DNA from: Metellina segmentata
Taxonomy: Eukaryota > Arthropoda > Arachnida > Araneae > Tetragnathidae
NCBI GenBank assembly: GCA_947359465.1
Contig: OX375877.1
Location: 24,749,235 to 24,813,234, forward strand
Direction of reading: 5' to 3'
Length of the DNA: 64,000 nt
The notes below the pieces were generated by a model. It saw only the letters and a program-made list of their open reading frames with translations, ran no database searches and had not been told where the DNA came from. Position 1 is the first letter of the stretch. Each line of letters starts with the position of its first letter. The translations under genes and the position numbers were made by a program. Positions 23,501 through 28,625 of this stretch are shown piece after piece.

Positions 23501-24251
23501 TTTGAATAGCAGTGAAGAACGCCCGAGTCATATAGCTTTCAGCCCCATACTACAACGAGGCATTTCGACTGAAAGCCAGCACAAGCCCTTGCGCTCTGCG
23601 ACCAGTCGCCATCCGCCCCACCCGAATTCTTGCGACGGGTCGGAATCGGAAACCAGCACCAGAACTCACCCGTTCGATCAAAAAACAGAAGACGAAGATT
23701 TCTCGTTCGATTACGTGAAAGACGTCTACGGTTCTGAAGATTCCAGCGAGGCATCCAGCACCAGCACTCAGAAGATGATCATCGATAACAGTGACGATGA
23801 GAATTCCAACTGTAATGACATATCCAGTTCGTCGTCGACACCCTATCTTGGTGGACTCTTCCATTATGGAAGCAGCCAGTCGTTCCAGTCCAGCGGCAAA
23901 GACATCCGCTTGTTGCCACTATCCAAAGAAGGGACTGACAGTTGCAGCGAAGCCAAAATGGCGACTAAACCTCAAAAAGTGTTGATGGAGAAATCAGAAG
24001 GCAAAGTTTCGAGCTCCTCGTCGTCGAATTCGTCGTCTCTTCTGTGTTTAGGAGGTCTTTTTCGTCATGGAAGCAGCCAGTCCTTTAACTTTTCCAACAA
24101 AGAGTACCCACTATCTCCCCTACCTATACAGGACATTGGAGATGGAGACTCAACAAATGGTAGCAGTTCTGCTGGTTACGATAATCTTGCATTTGTGCCC
24201 ACCGGTATTCTTTCAAGACGCTCCAGCATATTCAGTGACATATCCGGTTAA
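5362..24251 (+). CDS. CNGB1-like: Cyclic nucleotide-gated channel beta-type subunit, 3' part (7 exons, 5' end outside window)
   Basis: Subunit of a plasma-membrane cation channel opened by cGMP or cAMP, typically in sensory cells. Coding exons: 5362-5521, 6892-6989, 8891-8974, 10031-10149, 20518-20664, 20875-21010 and 23142-24251; all junctions have AG/GT sites and keep frame. The first visible exon is the C-linker. Exons 2-5 form the cyclic-nucleotide-binding domain, with [15 protein letters not shown] and NRRTADV. The Arg-Thr pair of the phosphate-binding cassette is intact; Thr there usually goes with cGMP binding. Beta-type affinity rests on [18 protein letters not shown] and [10 protein letters not shown], which match CNGB1 and insect CNG-like proteins better than CNGA. 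S1-S6 and pore exons were not found in 1-5361. The intron before exon 5 is 10.4 kb and full of transposons. The last exon adds 369 Ser-rich residues. Alternative: another CNG-like paralogue; family membership is secure, subtype less so. Confidence 0.9.
5522..6891. other. CNG intron, no feature recognised
   Basis: AT-rich intron. The stretch 5860-6240 is rich in short ATCGAT/TCGATT motifs. No transposon ends or exons are seen. Confidence 0.5.
6892..6989 (+). CDS. CNGB1-like: CNG channel exon: C-linker to binding-domain junction
   Basis: Encodes [20 protein letters not shown] and on to VQLFK, the segment that corresponds to LPDKLRAEIAINVH in CNGA channels. The acceptor is TTTTTAG and the donor GTAAGA. 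Spacing from the C-linker Trp to LP equals that of CNGA1, so no exon appears to be missing between the two. Confidence 0.9.
7045..8798 (-). mobile_element. Tc1-like element with partial duplication
   Basis: The inverted ends, ACTCTATAACAAAAAAATCG on each side, lie inside TA duplications (7043-7044 and 8799-8800). It encodes a broken transposase. The 3' coding part is present twice: 7451-7588 resembles 7792-7930 closely, while 7200-7440 resembles 7600-7780 more weakly. It lies in the CNG intron after the exon ending at 6989. Confidence 0.85.
7507..8554 (-). pseudogene. Tc1-like transposase, frameshifted and rearranged
   Basis: The N-terminal frame 8153-8554 ([20 protein letters not shown]) holds the paired helix-turn-helix regions and GSGRRR. 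The next frame, 7778-8140, has VFSDESRF and [11 protein letters not shown], with Glu-Asn where Asp-Asn is usual. The third frame, 7507-7818, has [15 protein letters not shown]. The segment [12 protein letters not shown] appears twice because of the internal duplication. Confidence 0.8.
8891..8974 (+). CDS. CNGB1-like: CNG channel exon: start of cyclic-nucleotide-binding domain
   Basis: Encodes [16 protein letters not shown] and [10 protein letters not shown], the first helix and beta strand of the binding domain. It is a phase 0-0 exon of 28 codons with acceptor ATATGTAG and donor GTATGT. Confidence 0.92.
9480..9797 (+). repeat. Minisatellite, 32-bp unit, about 10 copies
   Basis: Unit: TCTCGATGGACATTAGAAGA plus AAACTGACCAGA. 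Copies differ at one to three bases and there is no spacer between them. It lies in the CNG intron between exons 3 and 4. It is a tandem array and not a CRISPR. Confidence 0.92.
10031..10149 (+). CDS. CNGB1-like: CNG channel exon: beta-roll of the binding domain
   Basis: Encodes [20 protein letters not shown] to GSVFGEI. The FGE motif contacts the ribose 2'-OH in this family. It ends two bases into a Ser codon at GTAAAG. The following intron runs 10.4 kb to 20517. Confidence 0.93.
10150..10924. other. CNG intron left of the LTR element
   Basis: No exon recognised. The last 80 bases (about 10850-10928) are GC-richer and continue across the LTR and hAT insertions into 19322-19360, so they belong to one older sequence. 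Its identity is unknown. Confidence 0.45.
10929..11338 (-). repeat. 3' LTR of the retrotransposon
   Basis: 410 bp, the partner of 16539-16948. In element orientation it is preceded by the purine-rich AAGGGGGGAAGAGT (11339-11352), a typical plus-strand primer. Confidence 0.92.
11339..11352 (-). other. Polypurine tract
   Basis: On the minus strand AAGGGGGGAAGAGT lies directly against the 3' LTR, where plus-strand DNA synthesis is primed in LTR elements. Confidence 0.75.
11504..13180 (-). pseudogene. Retrotransposon Pol remnant: integrase, RT N-terminus, RNase H C-terminus
   Basis: 558 residues, one open frame. Integrase comes first: zinc-binding HEGTSGHLG...CDSCQR, then the catalytic blocks [15 protein letters not shown] and [11 protein letters not shown], then a C-terminal DKVLVLAPS...WHGPGTI module. 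The RT N-terminus follows ([16 protein letters not shown] to CAKSYRMS) and jumps near 11765 to the RNase H C-terminus ([35 protein letters not shown]). The RT palm, including YxDD, and the first RNase H Asp are missing. Because the junction is in frame, the frame survived. No start codon other than a GTG overlap with gag is evident, so expression would need frameshifting. Confidence 0.85.
13177..15165 (-). CDS. Retrotransposon Gag-protease with SCAN-like capsid region
   Basis: 662 residues. Residues 61-180 are a charged coiled coil of repeated [11 protein letters not shown] and KRRIEDLEE units (33- and 27-base units). Residues about 195-360 are capsid-like; 268-360 ([48 protein letters not shown]) resemble the SCAN domain of vertebrate zinc-finger proteins, which is thought to derive from a Gmr1-like Gag. 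A CCHC knuckle, [14 protein letters not shown], is at 422-435. The protease motif LLRDTGA is at 473-479, with the catalytic Asp intact. The ORF ends in a TGA that overlaps the downstream frame, which is offset by -1. Intact frame; function otherwise unproven. Confidence 0.88.
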   Translation of the reverse strand: MTYLVKGKKEDLIKLVEEIDLEITVEKSIKQLVNLITSSEGYDEEFTKALFGRIIETRKTNEALEVEEKRRNEALEVEEKRRNEALEEKRRIEDLEEKRRIEALEVEEKRRIEDLEEKRRIEDLEEKRRIEALEVEEKRRIEALEVEEKRRIEDLEVKEKQREREYELEKLRIEATRQTQQGAVDHSRPSNRDLTKILPKYDMKDDMSLYLILFERQATLLSLGKEMWVSHLLSLIPQEIAHIIAREPADLATNYDHIKNILLKRFKLTPERFRQLFSSHHKAVDRNWRDFYHELSTYFDGWIAGCQVLTFEKLRDLIITDQMKKKTPSEFKDMYLREWTEINSPTDLVELLEKFEDVRRTVKRYPVFAKDKFEGRVQNKFEKTDNPPRRSDTINGKGIKIERRFSEQDPNPEFDRRRQMRCFHCNQPGHIRPNCPKLKKPSETVNYISDIEPEKYLEPYIMKGKINGQDINLLRDTGATIDIVCRKLVNSADMTGEHVWVQQPLDSSSTCLPLAEVLVECELGKTLTKAAVIPDELDRGRYLLGNRTAALLKREDCQSVDQLNAVLTRHQKKVKEREESQSLIKESEKPIPDEEFITLGKNEMEAGEVSDEFTHVAEDQDITELLKVDTEQLIKAQGEDQEMSSHKLNKSKMETLLKILNL
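14700..14990 (-). repeat. In-frame coding tandem repeat in Gag
   Basis: About ten units of CTCCGCTTTTCTTC (plus strand), with or without the extra CACTTCAAGG segment, give 27- or 33-base in-frame units coding for an alternating Glu/Lys/Arg coiled coil. It can expand or contract without breaking the frame. Confidence 0.85.
15742..16500 (-). repeat. 76-bp tandem array in the retrotransposon leader
   Basis: About ten units start with GACGGGATGTCC at 15742, 15818, 15903, 15981, 16058, 16134, 16210, 16286, 16363 and 16441, with a partial one at 16473. Each unit carries GGACGGGATGTCC and GGACCGGATGGCC, two similar quasi-palindromes, and CGTTGCTGCCGGACGCACGC. It lies between the 5' LTR and gag and is GC-rich compared with its surroundings. 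Since 76 is not a multiple of three, long open frames on both strands are by-products. Confidence 0.92.
16539..16948 (-). repeat. 5' LTR of the retrotransposon
   Basis: 410 bp, TGT...ACA, the upstream LTR in element orientation. It is nearly identical to 10929-11338; I see A/G and T/G differences at two sites. A possible primer-binding site (TGGTGGCATGC) starts about 13 bases downstream, but that is weak. Confidence 0.92.
16957..19313. mobile_element. hAT-like non-autonomous element, 2.36 kb
   Basis: An exact 8-bp duplication, GCCCAGTG (16949-16956 and 19314-19321), encloses ends TAGTGATGGGG and TAGAGATGGGC (inverted), as in hAT transposons. Subterminal regions repeat GAGCTAGCTCTTTTT-type and AAAGAATCAACTCC motifs (18900-19260). 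I find no transposase frame; the centre is AT-rich. Confidence 0.85.
19363..20215 (+). mobile_element. Mariner-like element, internally deleted
   Basis: Ends CAGGGTGTCCTAAAAGTTCC are inverted at both sides; TA is kept on the left only. Inside (19503-19940), the N-terminal stretch ([19 protein letters not shown]) joins directly to the C-terminal [17 protein letters not shown] and [12 protein letters not shown]. The catalytic region between is missing and the second block is frameshifted (SLICASLT). Confidence 0.85.
20518..20664 (+). CDS. CNGB1-like: CNG channel exon: phosphate-binding cassette and C helix
   Basis: Encodes [18 protein letters not shown] and [18 protein letters not shown] to KKKAK. 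It holds the Arg-Thr pair that binds the cyclic phosphate, and the C-helix that closes over the ligand. An in-frame TAA just after the donor (GTAATT) confirms that the reading frame ends at the splice site. Confidence 0.93.
20875..21010 (+). CDS. CNGB1-like: CNG channel exon: post-binding-domain linker
   Basis: Encodes [15 protein letters not shown] to PKLVRTVLQ, 45 charged and Ser-rich codons after the C-helix. The acceptor is TTCCATGAAG and the donor GTAAGT. It is recognised mainly by splice signals and unbroken phase, since this region is poorly conserved. Confidence 0.8.
21213..21480 (+). repeat. Fragment related to the 24.6-kb MITE
   Basis: Shares CTTGGC...GCGCACTTCTAGTAGC, AACCTCGGCAA and CATTTTGAATATTCTAGAAA with 24579-24884. 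Ends are eroded and no duplication is visible. Confidence 0.5.
22123..22992. mobile_element. TTAA-flanked non-autonomous element
   Basis: TTAA at 22119-22122 and 22993-22996 encloses inverted ends GGGGTCCGGGACA/GGGGTCCGGGACAT. TTAA duplications are the mark of piggyBac-type transposition. There is no transposase. It lies in the last CNG intron. Confidence 0.75.
23142..24251 (+). CDS. CNGB1-like: CNG channel last exon: Ser-rich cytoplasmic tail
   Basis: Encodes 369 residues ending in DISG and TAA. The open frame extends to an ATG at 23121, but a CACAAAG acceptor at 23141 in matching phase makes 23142 the likely exon start. The tail is low-complexity and acidic/Ser-rich, with poly-Ser runs, and contains two copies of LGGLFxxGSSQSF (23847-23885 and 24048-24086). 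I recognise no known domain. Codon use is less AT-rich than its surroundings, as expected of a real exon. Confidence 0.82.
   Translation, partial: VLPKSCHRIQPQASISTKGSFTPVESPRNTFETSRSNTGNTPSTSNKASFKNFRITSAPPLLKPSILTKPRSMSVGALKNLSASLERSKKPEIPDNKTTEFQFPTKKISPTKSEPCSYRRLNSSEERPSHIAFSPILQRGISTESQHKPLRSATSRHPPHPNSCDGSESETSTRTHPFDQKTEDEDFSFDYVKDVYGSEDSSEASSTSTQKMIIDNSDDENSNCNDISSSSSTPYLGGLFHYGSSQSFQSSGKDIRLLPLSKEGTDSCSEAKMATKPQKVLMEKSEGKVSSSSSSNSSSLLCLGGLFRHGSSQSFNFSNKEYPLSPLPIQDIGDGDSTNGSSSAGYDNLAFVPTGILSRRSSIFSDISG
23847..24086 (+). repeat. Duplicated 13-residue motif in CNG channel tail
   Basis: Two 39-base in-frame copies (23847-23885 and 24048-24086) encode [13 protein letters not shown] and [13 protein letters not shown]. 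Each is preceded by a poly-Ser stretch and followed by a short KE/KD plus Leu-Ser-Pro segment. The spacing is 201 bases, 67 codons. Confidence 0.8.
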
Positions 24252-24446
24252 GCGTGCTTTGAGATATATCTGAGCTTGGTGCCGATCTTCACTTCACCTC
24301 ACAGGACAGCTGTCAAGCACAAAACGTAAATTATATATTCCATCTACCATCATTCTGTGTATTTATCTATAAATGTTTAAACGCACACTGTTTATCATGT
24401 TGATAGGTTACGCTTTCGTATAGTTTCGAATGCATTTATGAACTGC

Positions 24447-24452
24447 AATAAA
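24447..24452 (+). promoter_or_regulatory. Polyadenylation signal of CNG gene
   Basis: AATAAA lies 196 bases after the stop codon, followed by a GT-rich stretch. A second AATAAA lies about 30 bases further on. A roughly 0.2-kb 3' UTR is inferred. Confidence 0.55.
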
Positions 24453-24578
24453 GTACGTTGAGTAAAAAAGACGTCGGCAATAAAATGAGGAAAGGAATAT
24501 CTTTATACCTTTGGATCGGCTAGTTTGTTTCAAATTTCAACCGATAAGTAGCTTTTTGATGTTTTGTTAAAATTCTTA

Positions 24579-24884
24579 GTACAGCTTCGGTCTACGTTTA
24601 TAGCGGTCACGAAGGCCTTTGTGCTTTTTTTTTTTTTTTTTTTTGCTCATTTCTAGTAGCTAGTTATGGTAACCCATCTGAATAACGGTAATTGCGGTTT
24701 TATATGGTAACCTCGGCAAGCGGAAAGTTTTCATTTTCATTTTGAATATTCTAGAAAGTTCTTTCAAAATACTTTAAATTTTCGTTTGATTTTATTGGTT
24801 CATTTGAAATAATTCTTTCCTTGGCGACTTAAGAAGTACGCCAAGGCCGTTGCCACCGCTATAAACGTAGACTGAAGCTGTACC
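24579..24884. mobile_element. MITE with 9-bp target duplication
   Basis: Ends GTACAGCTTCGGTCTACG and GGTACAGCTTCAGTCTACG are inverted; AAATTCTTA flanks both sides (24570-24578 and 24885-24893). A 9-bp duplication fits Mutator-like (MULE) elements. It holds a poly-T run at about 24628-24644. Confidence 0.8.
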
Positions 24885-25376
24885 AAATTCTTAAATGCTT
24901 ACTAGCTCTCAACATATAGTTATTTTTGAAAAGCTAAATGTTTCATTCTGAAATCATCAAACTGAGCTTATTAAATGAAGAATTATGGAGAAAAATCCGT
25001 GTTAAAAATATTTGATAGTGACGAAACATTAACTTATTTTGAGAGTACTGAAAAATCAAATTTTTATGGAACAAATACTACATAATTACATCGATTTATA
25101 ATTTATACCCTGTTACATAATATTGTATGTATCACTAAATTTTGAAATATATTTTCAACTATTTGTAATTTTATTTCATGCAAGTTGATGTTTCATGTCA
25201 TTAAACAACAAAAACGTTTTGTAACTTATGCTTGTGAGAAAATTTCTAAGTAAATATTTAGCCTTTTATTAGAAATTATCATTAACATGATTAAATTTCA
25301 CTTTTATATTGAAATGCCTCTATACTAATCAAGAAAGAAAACTTCTCAATTGGAATTACTCAAAAAATAATTAAAA

Positions 25377-26110
25377 AGGAGATAATGCAATAAAAGTGCG
25401 TGCCTGCATATTTTGCATACATGTAATGTTCTTTAAAATATTACCAACTTTAAGTTTTAATTACGTAACTAATTTGGCAAGCGAAAAGTAATAAAAATGC
25501 AATGCAAGAACATCTTAGAGAAAACATCTGATGATAAAAGAAAATTGATCATTGAAATTGAAAATTGATTGCTAGCCTAGATTAAGATGTTCTTGCATCA
25601 ACAATGTAAGAACATCTTTAAAAAAAATAATAATGCAATAAAAGTACGTGCCTGCATATTTTGCATACATGTAATGTTCGTAAAAATATTACCAACTTTA
25701 AGTTTTAATTACGTAACTAATTTGGCAAGCGAAAAGTAATAAAAATGCAATGCAAGAACATCTAGAGAAATTCAGAAACCACTTTGTAGAGTAAACTAAA
25801 TGAGAATGGATAAAAATGCAAAATCTTGTGTATTCAATTTTCTTTCATCCTCAAATTTTATTTCATTAGTTTTAAATCAGTGCATAGTTTACAAATGCGA
25901 TACATAATTAGCTAAGAAATTTATTTGCAAGAACATCTTAGAGAAATTACGTAACGTCTTTGTGTGTGTGTGTGCAGTAAACTAAATGTGAGAATGGATA
26001 AAAATACAAAATCTTTTGTATTCAATTTTCTTTTATCATCAATTTCTATTTCATTAGTCAAATCTGTGCATTGTTTTTAAGTGCGATACAAAATTAAAGA
26101 AATTTGTTGC
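25377..26110 (+). repeat. Two adjacent local duplications
   Basis: 25377-25525 recurs at 25622-25767 (AAAAGTGCGTGCCTGCATAT and following), and 25754-25925 recurs at 25929-26110 (GCAAGAACATCT to TACAAAATTA). The sequence is AT-rich and noncoding, 3' of the CNG gene, with a (TG)n at about 25963. Confidence 0.8.
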
Positions 26111-26559
26111 GATAGTATCTTGACAAGCATGAGATACACCAGCTTACAAATGAAAATTGCTTTTCAAAATGAAATCATTAAGCTACTGTATTAATACCTA
26201 TTTTTGTATCCTCAGTCTTAATATAATTTTATTGTAAGCGGACAATATGTTCTGTACTGAAAAACCTCAAAGATACTGTTATTGAAAACAAGAGGTTCTC
26301 ATGATTAGGCTTGCAAGAAGTTGCACAACTGAGTTCAGTAAAATATGTTCTCAATTTCCAATGTCCTTAAACTCCCTATTTTAACTGTTCATTGAACAGT
26401 AACGTTGTGAATCCGTGATTTATAATGTAGATAGTTGAATTTATATAACACTGGAGCGACACAATGGGCGATTGGCGGCGGTCAGAGATCGATCCGGAAG
26501 GGATGCGAAGGTATACACTACCTTACAATAATGGACCGGGCTGCAAGATGTGATGGTTT

Positions 26560-27390
26560 TAGGCAAAGAATACATGCTTTGACAGGGGGATGGTCCCCCA
26601 CGTGCTGCAATTACGCTAGAAACCCTTCTGGGCATACTTTCAACAAGGTTTTGATACACAGCTATGGGTATTAGTGTCCATTCCTGCTGCAAGAATGTCG
26701 CCAGCTCAGCTGTAGATTTCAGGCGTGGTTCCCTGGTCCGTAAGCGTCGCTCTAAAGCGTCCCACAAATGTTCTATGGGATTTAGGTCGGGACTCTGAGC
26801 AGGCCAGGGAAGACGTTTTACATCCATATCTCGATACCACTGCTCGACAGAGTCTGCAACATGACATGGAGCGGTGTCGTCATGGAAGAAACATTCTTTC
26901 ATTCCATAAAATTGCCAGAACGTAGGAAGAACCTGATTGTCCAAAATGCCCATGTAGGCGTCGGCGTACAACTGACCAGGTAATTGGTAATTTTATAATT
27001 AGCGTCGTACTAGAGCAACACAACGGGCTATTGACGACGGTCCGGGATCAATCTCTTAAGGGAAAGACCCGAGGACAACACCTCGTAATTTTGAACCGCG
27101 GTCGGATGACGAAGCAACACCTGAGCGGGCACCCCACTCTTCAAACTTCCACACCAACCCAACGTGAGGACTTTCGGCCACGACAGATTTAAGGTGCACC
27201 AGCCGCCTCTACACCATACGCTTACAAACATCCATGCGCGGACCCGGATTTGAACCAGAAACCTTCCGATCTAGAGGCTAACACCTGAACCACTATACCG
27301 GTTGGTCGGCTCAACTGACCAGGATGCTAAGGTATCAGGCCATACCACGAAAAACACCCCCAAACAAGTGTTCGGCTTTTCAAAGTCCGG
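26560..27390 (-). pseudogene. Tc1-like transposase C-terminal remnant
   Basis: LVWGCFSWYG (about 27365) is separated by the SINE from MGILDNQVLP, FHDDTAPCHVA, SPDLNPIEHLWDALE and ESMPRRVSSVIAARGG. The N-terminal DNA-binding domains and first catalytic Asp are absent. Confidence 0.75.
26981..27311 (-). mobile_element. tRNA-derived SINE, full length (331 bp)
   Basis: On the minus strand it begins GCCGACCAACCGGTATAGTG, with box A-like TATAGTGGTTCAGGTGTT and box B GGTTCAAATCC. An unrelated body follows, ending ACGACGCTAAT and AATTACCAATTA. A 12-bp duplication, CAACTGACCAGG, flanks it (26969-26980 and 27312-27323). It was transcribed by RNA polymerase III and copied by a LINE partner, as for all SINEs. 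Confidence 0.88.
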
Positions 27391-27412
27391 TCCATTATTG
27401 TAGAGTTGTGTA

Positions 27413-27968
27413 TCTCGTATTGTTAAACGACGGTCAGATGACGAGGTCAATACCTGAGCTGGTACCCCAATCTCCCCATTTCCATGGCCACCAGTATTTG
27501 TAAGGAATTTAGCTTAGTTGGGTTTCAAGGGTTAAACACAAAGAACTCCACATGTGGTTGTGGTTGATTGTTTTTTATAGCGCGAGTGCCAGATCTGGCC
27601 CAACAATATTTGTTTCTGTTTTATAAGTGGACATACACACACAAGGTAGGTAGTTGAATTAACGTTGTACTAGAGCAACTCAACGGGCTATTTGCGACGT
27701 TCCGGGATATAATCCCAAAGGGAAAGATCGAGGACAACACCTCGTTAATTTTAAACTACTGTTAGATGGATAAAATGAACACCTGGGCTGGCACTCCACT
27801 CTCTAAGCTTCCACGCCACCTGTGATTATAATAAAGAATTTAGCTTAGTTGGGTTTCAGGAGGTAAATTCGAAGAACCCCATATGTGGTTGACAGGTTTT
27901 TTTATAGATAGCGCAATCTGGCTGAAGCAATATTTTTCCGATAAGTAAATGGACATACACACACAAGG
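27413..27968 (+). repeat. Duplicated unit: SINE body plus 135-bp segment
   Basis: Segments 27506-27646 and 27836-27968 match (AATTTAGCTTAGTTGGGTTT to GGACATACACACACAAGG). Each is preceded by a SINE body (27413-27480 and about 27650-27820). This looks like a tandem segmental duplication or a longer composite repeat. Confidence 0.7.
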
Positions 27969-28083
27969 AAGGTTTTTACTGGCAGAAGAAATATATTCAA
28001 GGTAGTTATAGGAAACGAGCCTACGCCGCCTCTAGCTAAACCCCTATATATGGACCGAAACGAAGAGGGTGTACATATTTAGG

Positions 28084-28239
28084 TAATTGGTAATTTTTTA
28101 GTTAACGTCGTACTAGAGCAACACAACGGGCTATTGACGACGGTCCGGGATCAGTCCCTTAAGGGAAAGATCCGAGGACAACACCTCGTAATTTTGAACC
28201 ACGGTCAGCAACACCTGAACTGGCACCCCACTCTCCAAA
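28084..28239 (-). mobile_element. 5'-truncated SINE with perfect 13-bp duplication
   Basis: GTACATATTTAGG flanks it exactly (28071-28083 and 28240-28252). Only the SINE's 3' half is present, with the tRNA head missing, ending in AATTACCAATTA on the minus strand. It is a clean mark of target-primed reverse transcription that stopped early. Confidence 0.85.
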
Positions 28240-28430
28240 GTACATATTTAGGAAATCCCAAAGATTATATCGTTCATCACACACTGACTAGATAAAAGGA
28301 AACTAAGATGGTAAATGGTTGGCTTTGGGTCTTAAGGGCGCAATGGCCATATTTGACCAAGCTGCGCCAAACATCGCTTGGGTATCCTGGGATCGCGACC
28401 AGTTTATCTGAGAAAAAAAAGAGACTATGT

Positions 28431-28625
28431 AGGTAGTTGTATTAACGTCGCACTGTAGCAACTCAACGAGCTATTGGAGACTGTCCGGGATCAAAAAGAT
28501 CCGAAGATGCCTCGTGGGTTTAAATCATGGTCAGATGACGAGGTCGCGCCTGAGCAGACTAGGTATTTTAATTAACGTCGCACTGGAGCAACACTATGGG
28601 CTATTGGCGACAGTCCTGGATCAAA
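28431..28625 (-). repeat. Two further SINE 3' fragments in tandem
   Basis: 28431-28556 and 28560-28625 each contain the TTAACGTCGCACT(G)(T/G)AGCAAC motif and the GCTATTGG(A/C)GAC(T/A)GTCC motif. Both are degenerate copies of the 26981-27311 family. Confidence 0.65.

Larger units (their letters stand above)
26516..27410 (-). mobile_element. Internally deleted Tc1-like element with a nested SINE
   Basis: Ends CACTACCTTACAATAATGGA and CACAACTCTACAATAATGGA are inverted, with TA at 26514-26515 and 27411-27412. It is of the same family and has the same internal deletion as 2519-3058. A SINE is inserted at 26981-27311. Confidence 0.82.
26429..27480 (-). repeat. SINE body split by a Tc1 element
   Basis: The SINE 3' part (26429-26513: AACACTGGAGCGACACAATG and following) continues at 27413-27480 (TCTCGTATTGTTAAACG to GAGCTGGTACCCC). 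The Tc1 element 26516-27410 sits between the two, with TA on both sides. The order matches the uninterrupted copy at 26981-27311. Confidence 0.75.

Noticed and set aside
27240..27311. tRNA gene
   Set aside because: A and B boxes are present but it is the head of a SINE with target duplications, and I cannot see a full cloverleaf. The same applies to 55480-55571.
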